DNA of 64,000 nt from Aurelia coerulea (Eukaryota > Cnidaria > Scyphozoa > Semaeostomeae > Ulmaridae): the NCBI GenBank assembly GCA_039566865.1, contig CM076957.1, positions 4,969,896 to 5,033,895 of the forward strand. Reading direction: 5' to 3'. Shown one piece after another: positions 52,362-63,369 of the stretch. The notes beneath the pieces are model-generated. The model searched no databases. It had not been told where the DNA came from and saw only the letters and a program-made list of their open reading frames with translations. The translations under genes and the position numbers were made by a program. How positions within the stretch are numbered: the stretch's first letter is position 1; every line of letters starts with the position of its first letter.

Positions 52362-52818
52362 AGGACAAGTCTGGGGTTGGTATGATTGATGATAAAATAC
52401 AAGATAATACTGCTATGAATGATGTATGACACTTTTTCCACTATTTTTCGCCTTCTCCTTGTGAAATTACGTATTCAAATAAGCAACTTGAGCGAAGTGA
52501 CGTCATATCACGCAAACAAAAACGAGGCTATGCGATTTTTTTCTCGCCTCTTGATCGCTGCTAGCCTCTTTATCGTGTACTCATGCACTGAAAATGGCAC
52601 AAGAACACGATAATGAGGGTTGCAACGACAAAGAGGCGAAAAACAATCGCACAGCCTCGTTTTCGTTTGCACGATATGACGTCACTTCGCTCAAATTGCT
52701 TATTTCAATACGTAATTTCACAAGGAGAAGAAAAATAGTGGAAAAAAGTATCATACATCATTCATAGCAGTATTATCTTGTATTTTATCATCAATCATAC
52801 CAACTCCGGACTTGTCTT
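52362..52818. mobile_element. TTAA-target MITE, AGGACAAGTC type, copy 2
   Basis: Ends AGGACAAGTCTGGGGTTGG and GACTTGTCTT between TTAA at 52358-52361 and 52819-52822. Co-linear with 19520-19981. Confidence 0.88.
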
Positions 52819-53038
52819 TTAACCATTATATGTTGATAAAGTTATGAGAAAGTTATAAGATAAAGTTATGGAAAACATTACGATCAGACGAAACAGATAT
52901 AATTCTAATTAACAACTAAGCTTCGAATCACAGTCAGATTTGAATATAAAAGGGAAGAAGAATTTTTTTGAAGCAGAAAATGAATGAAAAAAAATGAACG
53001 GGAAAAACAGTTTGATAGAGCTGGGTTGGCTTGAAAAT

Positions 53039-53320
53039 TTTGTTTGTTTGTTTGTTTGTTTGTTTGTTTGGTTTTGTTTTTGCAGGTAGCAGCTATGAAC
53101 TTTTCAGAGGAATATTCCTGCAGTTCTGATTCATTCAGGTTTGTCGTAAAAGAGTTTTGACTGTCAATTGATTTTACCGAAAGCGGGAGCCTGTTCCAAA
53201 GTAAAGGTCCCATGTTTGAGAAAGTTCTGTCACCCCATTTTGAGCTCGTTTTCGTCCTGTTCAAAAGCAATTTGTCCCGGAGATTTCGTGTTCTCGTTGT
53301 TCTTATCAAAATATGCTAAC
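53039..53320 (-). mobile_element. LINE C-terminal fragment ending in (CAAA)n
   Basis: The minus-strand frame (52905-53309) contains SKWGDRTFSNMGPLLWNRLP and LSVKSIDSQNSF, the standard C-terminal block of jockey/CR1-like RTs. It runs into a (CAAA)n tract at 53039-53075, a microsatellite tail typical of CR1-type LINEs. 5'-truncated near 53320. The downstream part of the frame is translation of the tail. Confidence 0.7.
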
Positions 53321-53344
53321 ACGATGCTGACAAAGCAATGCCTC

Positions 53345-53385
53345 TCAAACCGATGCAATGCATGCAATGCAATGCAATGCAAACC
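53345..53385. repeat. ATGCA microsatellite
   Basis: Imperfect ATGCA/ATGCAATGC repeats next to the left part of the nested element. Confidence 0.85.
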
Positions 53386-53510
53386 GGTTTGAAAATATTC
53401 TGCGTTTACATGGTGTTTTCAAACCCGTGTGACATTTCAAACCGATCTGCACTGGAGAACTGAGTTTCACCCCTGTTTGAGTTCGAATTGCATTGTCCAT
53501 GTAAACACTA

Positions 53511-53955
53511 CCGGGTGTCTACAAAAAAAAGTACCCCGTTTTGACTGAACAAGACAACAAAACGATAATATTTCGGGAATTTTTGAATTCATGGCTACAT
53601 TTGTTGGTCTGCAACTTAAATGCACACACCTTGCGTTTGGAAATGGACCACCAAACACCGGAGATATGAGTTCACAAGGTCAAAATTTGGAGTGGACCTG
53701 AAACCAGAGGTTTTGAGAAATGGCCTAGCCATAATTTGACAACAAACAGGCATTTTGCAAACAAATTTTCGACTTTGACCTTTACTTTTTGAAACAATTT
53801 ATACCTTGAATTACTTCAATTGTTCTTGAAATGACTTTTCTTTTGAGGAAACGGTCCTTGCATTGCATTCGATCCCAAGTGTTTTGTATTGAAGAAGAGG
53901 AAAAGGAGCACATGCACGCTTATTTTGGAGATGTGGCACGACTTTATCACTCTTC

Positions 53956-53988
<33 letters not shown>

Positions 53989-54631
53989 ACTTGACTTTCA
54001 ATTGTCAAAACAGGAATGCACTCCAAGAAAAAATTTATTCACCCGGCTTTAGAAATTTTCCCTCAAAATGATTGCCAGCTTTAGAAAAATCGGCGAACAG
54101 CATATCCCAAAACGTAAAAATCGGCGAAAAGCATACCCCTAAACGTAAAAATTCGTCGAAAAACAATAAAATAACACATTTGACAACCGGCTTTAGAAAA
54201 ATTGCCTTCTTTTGATACCCGGCGTTAGAAAAAAGTGGCGAAAACGATACCCGGAAAGGAGTGCACATGGCGTCAGCAAAATATACTAAGTACCCCCCCC
54301 CCCCCCCCCGGGTCACTCTTACCACATTTTCACTATATTTGTTTAATCAGCGCCATGTCCATGCATCTTTTATTCTTTTTAAAAGCAAAACACGGAAACT
54401 TAAAGTCTACAGGTACTTTGGAAAATGCCCACGATACAAATCATGACTAGGTTCTTTTTCAAAACCTCTGGTTTGGGTGCATTGTAAATTTTGTGGACGA
54501 CTTCTACATGCAAGGTACGTGCATCTAAGTTGACCATTTATAAATTTAGCTGTGAAGTCGGGGAGCAATTATATCTTATTGCTTGGTTCCTATTTCCAGT
54601 CAAAAGGGGGTACTTTTTCTGAAACACCCGG
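53511..54631. mobile_element. Tc1/mariner-like MITE, middle level of the nest
   Basis: Ends CCGGGTGTCTACAAAAAAAA and CTTTTTCTGAAACACCCGG with TA outside (53509-53510, 54632-54633). Interior matches 43588-44309 except for the inserted block at 53955-54312. Confidence 0.85.
53955..54312. mobile_element. G-run-ended MITE, inner level of the nest
   Basis: CCCGGGG plus a long G-run at the left, C-run plus CCCGGG at the right, flanked by identical TCACTCTT (53947-53954, 54313-54320). Short frames across the G/C runs are artefacts. Confidence 0.9.
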
Positions 54632-54849
54632 TATATATAATAAGGACTTTGACCAGACAACGAGTTCAACTCAGATCGGGGTGAAATTTCAAACTGGTTT
54701 GAGTTTCTCATGTAAACGGGCCCTTACATGGACACACTACCTCGGTCAGGTGCTGTAAAATCTTGACAACACGTTTGTCCTTGGAACAAAAATAAACCAA
54801 GACGGATTTTAGTGAGGTGTAGGTAGGAAGAAACCACAGAAAAGTCAAG

Positions 54850-55015
54850 TTTTATGAACAAGTTTTATACACATTTATTTATGAGAAGCTCTAAATTTTG
54901 CCATTACTGAAAGTTTCTTGAAGTTAGCAGACTTGGGTACTCAAAGTTTCTTACGAGCTCTCAAAGGTTCCATAACAATCTTTATGCTCACTAGCTGTGC
55001 CCTTCGCTTCATGAG
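54850..55015. repeat. TACACG/AAGAAACT family fragment
   Basis: TTATACACATTTATTTATGA near 54860, then TTACTGAAAGTTTCTTGAAG and GGGTACTCAAAGTTTCTTAC match the family interior; right end absent. Confidence 0.5.
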
Positions 55016-55021
55016 TACATT

Positions 55022-55100
55022 AAGTGCAAAAATGTTCGGTGTGACAAACTTTCGGACAAAGAGTTGTCCGAAAATTTGTCACGCTGAACATTTTTGCATA
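55022..55100. repeat. 79-bp hairpin
   Basis: AGTGCAAAAATGTTCGGTGT and GACAAACTTTCGGACAA are mirrored by TTGTCCGAAAATTTGTCAC and CTGAACATTTTTGCA. Confidence 0.85.
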
Positions 55101-55430
55101 GATATGCGCATGCGCAGTGTGAATTGAATGCCATCAATAGGAACCAAGGCAAGAAATCTGAAATCGAATCTCCAGCACGTCACGAAAGATCAGTGTTAAC
55201 ATGCAAAGTTTTTGAAAAACTATTTCCAATCCAACATTATTGTCATTAGTCAGAACATATGGTCAGAACAAATAACAATAACGTCCTTTTCATTGTCTAT
55301 CACGATTTACATGCTCTCGGTATTGTTGATGTAATTTGAAAAGAATTCATATCAAAAAGGCCAGAATTGATAACGTTGTCAAAAACGACAAAAAACAAGA
55401 AGGCCCATTTGCAGATTTGAAAGTGCCTAC

Positions 55431-56450
55431 AGGGTGTCCCAGAAAAATTGTTCGATGTCTGATTAAATATTAAAAAGTAACGATAAAATATACAGGTTCC
55501 TGGTTAGATAACCATATTCCTAAGATTTTGAATTAATTTTTGACGCCAGAGTTTTGCGAATCCTCTAGAATTCACAGAGGTTTTGACATTCAAGTTTGTG
55601 CGAAATCTGAAACCAGACGCCCCTAACTGACTTGCTTTTCAAAAAGACGTCCCAAAAGCAGGGTACGAGAAGACTGTCCAATGTTTTACCTCTCCTTGAT
55701 CCCAGAGCAAACCAATAAAAACTTCAAAACTAATTTAATTCTTGTCACTGTTGCCAAAATGTACTTAAGAATGCAAGTAACCAAAAACATGGAATAAAAC
55801 TTCATTGATGGGGGCCATTCCATATTGTGCTCAGCAGGATTCCTCCAAGCATCCATAACCCTGATTCAATGTTAGAGAAAGCTAGTTTATCTTTTTCAAT
55901 TTCGTTTGATTTGCTTTGAATAAACGAGATTCTACTTTCACAAAATATGCAGTTTAGGGGCGTCTGGATTAAGCTTTCGCAAAAATTTGAACTTCAAAAG
56001 CTCGTAAGTCCGTGAATATTTAATCGATTTGCTAGCTTCTAGTGTCCAAAATCAATTTAGAATCTTAGCAATATGGTTATCTTACAATGGAGCGTGTTCA
56101 TTATTTCATTTTTCTAAATATCTAATCAAACGTCGAACAATTTTTATGGGACATTTCTTTGATGCATGTGGTTTCATGCCTGAATTACACGACGTCGGAT
56201 TGGTTTTCACTTCGGAATGCAATTCCCCAATCCAAAGGCCTGAGTTACACGACGCCGGATTGGGTTTACTGCGGATCGCTGTTCACTTCGGATAGGGGTT
56301 TCAGTCAGGGACCGCGCAGCCATTGGGCTAGGGGGGCTGAAGCCCCCCCCCACTTTTTTCAAAGATAGGTCTAAAAATTTTCACTAATATGGAATTTTCA
56401 ATATTTTCATACACGCAACTGCTGCATTTGCTAAGAGACCTTCTCAATGG
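55431..56450. other. Degraded Tc1-like sequence and unassigned DNA
   Basis: CAGGGTGTCCCAGAAAAATT near 55431 is a lone terminus. On the minus strand near 55810-55870 a short coding-like run (LWMLGGILLSTIWNGP) is visible; it could be transposon debris or an exon, and I cannot decide. TTACACGACG(T/C)CGGATTGG words at 56187 and 56243 recur in the hairpins at 62395-62770. Confidence 0.4.
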
Positions 56451-56459
56451 CTTGGCTAG

Positions 56460-57202
56460 ATGTCTCAAAACCTGACTTGGAGAGGAACATCGCGAGAAAA
56501 GTTGTACTCGGAGCTTGGCTGGGAATCACTGAGCTGCCGAAGATGCAGCAGACGCCTCACTTTGCTTTACAAGATCATTAATAATTTAACTCCTGTTTAT
56601 ACTAAGGACCCAATCCCACCACTTCAACAGTCACACTACTCTCTTCGCAACCAAGATGTCGTTGGGCAAATAAAGGCCAGAACAGAAAAATTTAAATCTA
56701 GTTTCTATCCTCATTGCTTATCCGAATGGAATGAACTTGATCCTGAGATTAGACTTGCACCGTCTGTTGCTGTTTTCAAAAAGAAGCTACTATCTATAAT
56801 CAGACTGAATAAGATCTCGTTTATTCAGTAAGATCTATATTTGGCATTCATGACCCAATAGGTTTATCATATCTCACTCAACTCAGGGTTGGTCTCAGTA
56901 AATTGAATTTTCACAAATTCAAGAACAACTTTAAGGATACCATAAATCCGATGTGCCCTACGAACGATGGTATTGAGGATACGGAACACTTTTTGTTGCT
57001 TTGCCCTTCCCTTGCAGTACCACGTAGAGACCTTCTCGCTGGAGTTTCTGCTTTAATACGACCATATGGACATACCGATCTCCAAAATAGTCTTCTAATG
57101 CAGATTTTATTGTATGGTGATAAAAATTTCCCAGATGAAGTTAATAAAGATATACTCCTGCTAACGCTTAAATTCATCCACAAATCTGGTCGATTTGATT
57201 AG
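56460..57202 (+). pseudogene. Decayed LINE reverse-transcriptase C-terminus
   Basis: Frames 56460-56831 and 56903-57202 together match the last ~225 residues of the LINE at 36827-38290 (shared TWRGTSREKLYSELGWESLS-type block and IEDTEHFLLLCPS). A frame break near 56815-56830 and a stop separate them. Both end GRFD. Same family, older copy, opposite orientation. Confidence 0.85.
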
Positions 57203-57303
57203 AAAATTTCAAACTCCGTTATAAGTCATAAAACCACAGCCACCATCTCCCATGTCCCATGTTCCTTTTTTCCTTTCTTTTATTTTTAGTCGTGTATTTT
57301 CAA

Positions 57304-57386
57304 AGTCTACCTCAAATTAGATGCCACCCTTCTTAAATTCGAATTGATCGCAGACATTTCTCGTGGCATGTAATTTGAGACAGACT
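57304..57386. mobile_element. Hairpin MITE, AGTCTACCTCAAATTAGATG
   Basis: AGTCTACCTCAAATTAGATG + CCAC on the left and GTGGCATGTAATTTGAGACA + GACT on the right. The terminus is the same sequence found in each unit of the 3508-4115 array. Confidence 0.75.
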
Positions 57387-59154
57387 ATAGAGAGGCTTCG
57401 CCCTAAATGGTCAGGTTTCGCAAAAAAATCGATTTGAAAATAAGGAAACGCCCTAAGATTGGGCAAATCACGATAAACATGTTCATTAACTCTTTCTGAA
57501 AGCTAAACTTAAATATTACGACTAGTTTCTTGTTTGTCTTGGTAACTTTTCAGTTCAACGCAAGCAGGTCTGAACGGCCTAATCTTTGGCATGGCGTCTA
57601 ATTTGGACGTACCCTTAATTCATAACGATGCCTTCGCAGTTACCAGGTTGAACTTATCTCCTTGCAGCAAACCTAAGCAGGATTATTAAACTGTGAGTGC
57701 CCACGCTATGGAACCTATGCGCCCAAATGGGTGGATAATCCTATACTGGGTGGGTTACGATCTTATACTGGGTGGGTTATGATCTTATACTGGGTGGGTT
57801 ATGATCCTAATTGGGTGGGTTACTATCCTAAATGGGTGGGTTATCATCCCAAATGGGTGGGTTATTATCCCAAATGGGTGGGTTATTATCCCAAATGGGT
57901 GGGTTATCATCCCAAATGCGGCGGATAACCTTATACTGGGTGGGTTATCATCTTATACTGGGTGGGTTATCATCCCAAATGGGTGGGTTATCATCCTAAA
58001 TGCGGCGGATAACCTTATACTGGGTGGGTTATCATCTTATACTGGGTGGGTTATCATCCCAAATGGGTGGGTTATCATCCTAAATGCGGCGGATAACCTT
58101 ATACTGGGTGGGTTATTATCTTATACTGGGTGGGTTATCATCCCAAATGCGGCGGATAGCCTTATACTGGGTGGGTTATTATCTTATACTGGGTGGGTTA
58201 TCATCCCAAATGCGGCGGATAACCTTATACTGGGTGGGTTATTATCTTATACTGGGTGGGTTATCATCCTAAATGCGGCGGATAACCTTATACTGGGTGG
58301 GTCATTATCTTATACTGGGTGGGTTATCATCCCAAATGCGGCGGATAACCTTATACTGGGTGGGTTATTATCCTATCCTATACTAAGAAACTCTAGTAGC
58401 TACTATGCTTGAGAATTGCTAAGAAACTTATACAAGCCAAGTACAAGGAAATCATGGGAAAGTTGTCATAATTGAGCCTTCATTTCCTAGTACATTACAT
58501 TCATGATAAATCAGTTTTGTACGTAAAATTGAACTCTCCTTCTTGCTGAAACTTTTGCTGTTTGTCAAGCAATGAATACATGGCAGTGGTAGAGAAACAA
58601 TCTGATCAACAAGCAAATTTCATCACGGCCTTCTAAAATTATGGTGGATCCCCCGCAAACACACGAAATGTATATCCAAAGAAAGCGTAGCATGCACAGT
58701 AAAGGTGTATGTCGCAATCTCCTACCAAAGAAAAATCCGATCCGGTTTAAATGGCTACGATCTTTGTTTCAACAATGGCCAAACATGTTTGCTGAAAAAT
58801 AAAAGGATGAATATTACCTTCTCATATGCGTCGTCCTTTTATGTGCTGTGTCGAAGACCACGCGCAAGAAAGGAAAGAATTTCAGTATCAACTTGAATTT
58901 CAGGTCATGCTTTGCACGGGGGTCATCCGGGAGGAGGGCTCCTTTCGACGAAACAAGTATTTTTATATAATAACCTTTCTCCCTAGATCGCTTCTTGTAA
59001 ATATTTGTGCTGTTCTTGAAGAGGCTACTTATAAAAAGTTTCTTATAAAAAGATCATTATCACACTCATTTTTGACCCACCAGCCAACAAAGCGGGTGAA
59101 TGAGCTCTCTAAGCAATAGTCGTTGTTTATATGATAACGTTGAATCATTGAATC

Positions 59155-59507
59155 TACACGTAATATTTCTTATACAAGAAACTAAGAATTTGTGCCAGTA
59201 CTGAAAGTTTCTTGAAATTATCAGATTTTGAGTACTCAGAGTTTCTTACGAAGGTTCAGTAACAGTTTTCACGCTTACTTCTAGCCATTATTCTATGGGC
59301 TGGTTATCAGGCTAGTTTACTTCCTGTTCACTCGTGACAATTTCAAAACGAAGTGTTCAGGAAACAAGTTAAAATGAAGTAAAAAATTGACAAAGATTCC
59401 TTTATCATTATAAATAGTTTCTTCGGCTATATTTCCCCAATATTGGAGTTTCTTAACTTTTTGGTAATCTGGGAGTTATGGGCAGTTTCTTCCAAAAAAT
59501 ACGTGTA
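59155..59507. mobile_element. TACACG/AAGAAACT family MITE inside the foldback loop
   Basis: Left TACACGTAATATTTCTTATA, right TTCTTCCAAAAAATACGTG ending GTGTA. Interior CCAGTACTGAAAGTTTCTTG and TCAGATTTTGAGTACTCAGA match copies A and B. Confidence 0.7.
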
Positions 59508-59654
59508 ACACCTGCAAAGACGTTTTTTCTAAGCTTTAACCCTATTTTGGTGAGGGGGGGGGCAAATTTGTTGCCCTCGTGAACATTAGTTCTTTCAACC
59601 TATATTTTTTGCGATTCAACATACAATTTTACGAGTCAGTGACATCATTTCAAT

Positions 59655-59695
59655 CCCTAACCCTAACCCTAACCCTAACCCTAACCCTAACCCTA
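59655..59695 (-). repeat. Interstitial telomeric repeat (CCCTAA)6.8
   Basis: Six perfect CCCTAA units and a partial seventh (CCCTA). TTAGGG is the telomere repeat of cnidarians and most animals. The tract is too short for a chromosome end and lies in the loop of the foldback element. Confidence 0.95.
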
Positions 59696-61021
59696 TCAGA
59701 TCAACGAACATCCAAACTTATAAGCTGAGTGAATGGAAAATATTTGGTAATATTTTCGCTCAGAGGGGAGGGGCTTATCAGAGAGACGTTCATTAGAGAG
59801 GGGGGCAAATAGATCTTTAATGGCAGAGTAGTAATGTGCTATGGATTTACTTCGTTAAAATAAATACCTGTGTTTAAAGTTATACTTGTTGAGTTATGGA
59901 GCTTCTTAATTTTTGGTGATCTGAGATCTCTTATAAGCGGTTTCGCGGAAAAACTGCGTGAAAATAACAACCAAAAGCCGGCATTGGTGGATGCAAGGGG
60001 GCAAAATTATCGCTTCCTTCACAGTTTCTGAATTTTTTCCAGGAGAATACTTACAGTTTCTTATAAGCAGGTTGCTCAAAAGATACGATTGTACAAGTGC
60101 TTTGGATCTAAAGCTAGGCAAATACGTATGTGATGAAATACGTATATTTTCCTATTCAGGGGGTTGCTGCCAATTCATAAACATTCCCTTGCACTCGACA
60201 ACAGAACAACCCGCCCAGTATAGGATAATAACCCACCCAGTATAAGGTTATCCGCCGCATTTGGGATGATAACCCACCCAGTATAAGATAATAACCCACC
60301 CAGTATAAGGTTATCCGCCGCATTTGGGATGATAACCCACCCAGTATAGGATAATAACCCACCCAGTATAAGGTTATCCGCCGCATTTGGGATGATAACC
60401 CACCCAGTATAAGATAATAACCCACCCAGTATAAGGTTATCCGCCGCATTTGGGATGATAACCCACCCAGTATAAGATAATGACCCACCCAGTATAAGGT
60501 TATCCGCCGCATTTGGGATGATAACCCACCCAGTATAAGATAATAACCCACCCAGTATAAGGTTATCCGCCGCATTTGGGATGATAACCCACCCAGTATA
60601 AGATAATAACCCACCCAGTATAAGGTTATCCGCCGCATTTAGGATGATAACCCACCCATTTGGGATGATAACCCACCCAGTATAAGATGATAACCCACCC
60701 AGTATAAGGTTATCCGCCGCATTTAGGATGATAACCCACCCATTTGGGATGATAACCCACCCAGTATAAGATGATAACCCACCCAGTATAAGGTTATCCG
60801 CCGCATTTGGGATGATAACCCACCCATTTGGGATAATAACCCACCCATTTGGGATAATAACCCACCCATTTGGGATGATAACCCACCCATTTAGGATAGT
60901 AACCCACCCAATTAGGATCATAACCCACCCAGTATAAGATCATAACCCACCCAGTATAAGATCGTAACCCACCCAGTATAGGATTATCCACCCATTTGGG
61001 CGCATAGGTTCCATAGCGTGG

Positions 61022-61800
61022 TGCCGGGGGAAGGAATAAGGAGGTCTACGGGATATTTTTGAAAATGAAGCAAAGGGAGGAGGGGTTTGCAAGAAGCATG
61101 AATTGATATGGTTACATTTCAAATTATTGATAGATAAAATGATGAAATTGACTACAACGGGAAGTTAGTTCGTGAATGAAACCTTACACAAATGAAATCA
61201 ACAAGGCAGTAATGACCAAAAAATCAACATTTATAATTTTACCATTATCTTGAGGATTATGACTTTAACCTTATGACTTCTAACAGTGTGGTTGACAGGG
61301 GGGTCAGTAAGGGAAGTCATAATCAACAGGCTGACCAATAGGGGCGCAGGTTGGCCAGTCTGACCACAACCGAAATAAAGCCCCCGGCTTTTTTATTCAA
61401 TGAAAATTTCTGAGATTTTTCTTCAAAAATAACCTTTGGAGGGTTGGAGTTGCCTGAAAAAAAACTTTAGTCGTACTTTATACAAAATCCTGAGGCAACG
61501 CGAAGAAAACAAATATTGGGCTTGGAAAACAACAAGGACATAAAATACTCTTTCCTTTATCCATTTCAGGTAAGTGTTTTAAAAACATCCTTCAGGACAA
61601 GGAAAGGCGGTACAAAACGACAACAAGAAGACAAAATCTGAGAACTGGCATCAGCGAATAATTTTAACGCACTTTCCTGCAAAATCCAGGCCCGAACTCC
61701 TTTTGAAACGAAGTTTTTGCAGCGCGGTCAGATATGATGAAAAACGTTGGCTGACCATTTAGGGCGATGCTCCTCCAGTAGTTTATTTTTAACCTCTGTG
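61022..61800. other. No recognisable feature
   Basis: Spacer between the foldback element and the LINE tail; no credible frame or repeat edge. Confidence 0.35.
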
Positions 61801-61802
61801 TC

Positions 61803-61936
61803 TATGGCCCCGGGGTAGTCATGGTCTTTTGCTCCTCGGGGTATCGTCCGAGTAGTATTGTAAAGTAATTTTGTAAGTAGCGTAGCTTGTATTTATATAT
61901 TGTAACTTTTTAATGGATATAAAAAAAAAAAAAAAC
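61803..61936 (+). mobile_element. LINE 3' tail with A-run
   Basis: GGTAGTCATGGTCTTTTGCT and CGTCCGAGTAGTATTGTAAA lead to AATGGATAT and an A-run at 61920-61935. About 130 bp, closely matching the minus-strand tail at 36424-36560. Confidence 0.75.
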
Positions 61937-62269
61937 CTGACTTCATTCAAATATGAAGCAAGCAAAATGTCAACAATCTAGCAATATTGAACTTTCATAA
62001 ACAACGAGCAAACACAATGTCCCCATTAGAAATTGCTAACGATTTCGTTACAAATTAGAATAGGCATCCAACTTTGGCACATTTGCTCTCGCAGATCTTC
62101 AGTGGTAATAGTTTTTAGAGTTGAGAAGGCTTTGCTGTTAATTTTGTTGGTTGTAACGATGTCTCTTTTCATGGTAATTGAAATCTTTTTTGAACCAAAC
62201 CAAACTGTATACAGTATAAATATGGACGCATTAAGAGGCAAGTCTTTTATTGAAAAGGGCGTTTTCCAA

Positions 62270-62540
62270 CGTTCTAAAGGGCGTGGCCTCAAAAAATTTT
62301 CCGGGGACAAGCCCCCGGACCCCCATTTTTGCTCGCTTCGCTCGCCGTTCAGCCCCCCCACTTTGAAACCGCTGCGCGGTCCCTGGTTTCAGTTACACGA
62401 CGCCGAGGCAATCCGAAGCACTTCGGTGGGTGAAACCGAAGTGAAAGTCACTCCGCTCTGGAGGTGGAATGAAAATCAATCCGAAGTACTTCGCTTCGCA
62501 TTCCATCTCGTGTAACTGTAACCACTGAATCCGAAGTGAT
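62270..62540. repeat. Short hairpins rich in TTACACGACG and TCCGAAGT words
   Basis: GTTTCAGTTACACGACGCCG and CTCGTGTAACTGTAACC are inverted partners around repeated AATCCGAAG(C/T)ACTTCGG words. The 160-codon frame 62033-62515 crosses it and is not supported. Confidence 0.5.
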
Positions 62541-62556
62541 TTTCACTCCGAAACCT

Positions 62557-62859
62557 CATTCCTACTCACTTTGCCTCCTCCGCCCTCTACCAAAACACGA
62601 AAGAGAGGTTTTTGTCTGCGCAGTACATTACAATCCGACATCGTGGAACAGCGACGCAAAACGGAGCAAAAGGCAACGTCGTGTAATTCGGGCCTGAAGG
62701 AATAGCACTACGCTTTTTTAAATGATTACACGACTTCGGATTGCCTTTTGCTCCGTTTTGCGTCGCTGTTCCACGATGTCGGATTGCAATGTACTGCGCA
62801 GACAAAAACCTCTCTTTCGTGTTTTGGTGGAGGGCGGAGGAGGCAAAGTGATTAGGATG
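62557..62859. mobile_element. 300-bp inverted-repeat MITE
   Basis: Arms of about 135 bp from CATTCCTACTCACTTTGCCT and its partner AGGCAAAGTGATTAGGATG. The arms include AACACGAAAGAGAGGTTTTT and GCGACGCAAAACGGAGCAAA in mirror image, around a centre near 62708. Confidence 0.82.
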
Positions 62860-62892
62860 TGCTCCTTTTCCTGGTCTTTGATTTTGGCGAGG

Positions 62893-63197
62893 TAGGCCTA
62901 ATGGGGAAAATTAGTATGAAAGCAATAAGCACCTCAATCGTGACTTTAGTGTTTGCCAAATTTTCCAATTTTGCCTGGATTAGATTAGGCTAAGCACGAC
63001 AATGTTTGTGATACAAACAGTTTTGGTTTCCACTCAAATTTCTTATGAGTGGAAATTGAAACTGTTTGTTTCACAAACATTTTCGTGGGGTTGACCTAAT
63101 CTAATCTGGACAAAATTGGCAGATTTGGTAAACATTGAAGTAAAGATAGAGGTAATTGTTACTTCTATACTAATATTTCCCTGTTACCTGAAAGGCA
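62893..63197. mobile_element. Inverted-repeat element related to the core of 13405-15785
   Basis: CACGACAATGTTTGTGATAC, GTTTGCCAAATTTTCCAATT and ACATTGAAGT-type words occur in the same mirror order as at 14550-14815. Stems AGATTAGGC / GACCTAATCTAATC surround a smaller hairpin with ACTGTTTG and CAAACAGT. Confidence 0.7.
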
Positions 63198-63369
63198 ATA
63201 AATTATGATCATGTTCATGCCTTTTGCTTTTGAATTCAGTCTCCACAAGAAAGCATTTAAACAAAAGGAAAATCTACATTATTATGTCCCTTCAGCAAAG
63301 GGGGAGGACTCCGGGTCCTTTTACTCCCATTAGAAACTTCTATTTTAGGTTATTCGTTATTTTGTGGAC

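Larger units (their letters stand above)
53398..54723. mobile_element. Outer element of a three-level nest
   Basis: GCGTTTACATGGTGTTTTCA and TTTCAAACCGATCTG on the left are mirrored by CAGATCGGGGTGAAATTTCA and TTTCTCATGTAAACGGG on the right (54673-54720). The element between them is interrupted by the Tc1-like MITE at 53511-54631. Ends approximate. Confidence 0.6.
57701..61021. mobile_element. Foldback element with tandem-repeat arms
   Basis: Left arm 57701-58384 and right arm about 60205-61021 are inverted copies, both starting from the outside with CCACGCTATGGAACCTATGC then GCCCAAATGGGTGGATAATC. Each arm is an array of 20-22 bp monomers (GGGTGGGTTATCATCCCAAAT type), grouped inward into 63-bp triplets. 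The arms differ in copy number (about 0.68 and 0.82 kb). TGC lies directly outside both ends, a possible but weak 3-bp duplication. The architecture recalls Drosophila Foldback elements; no transposase is in the 1.8-kb loop. The long frames (57801-58412 +, 60175-60921 -, 60156-60638 -) are repeat read-through. Confidence 0.85.

Noticed and set aside
54235..54450. Short frames across proline/glycine runs (also 53811-54071)
   Set aside because: They translate the C/G homopolymer ends of a MITE, whose length is unreliable in sequencing.
55810..55870. Upstream TM1 exon of the tetraspan gene (LWMLGGILLSTIWNGP on the minus strand)
   Set aside because: Hydrophobic and tempting, but it ends in a stop rather than a phase-1 donor and lies in degraded transposon sequence.
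57801..58412. 203-codon open frame with a 21-residue periodic peptide (and its 248-codon mirror at 60175-60921)
   Set aside because: It is exact read-through of a tandem repeat with unit lengths divisible by three; a second frame is open too, and the two copies are just the inverted arms.
59655..59695. True chromosome end
   Set aside because: Fewer than seven units, with kilobases of ordinary sequence on both sides and transposon arms around it.
62033..62515. 160-codon plus-strand frame with a hydrophobic start
   Set aside because: The second half is hairpin repeat sequence and the first half has no recognisable domain or splice support.
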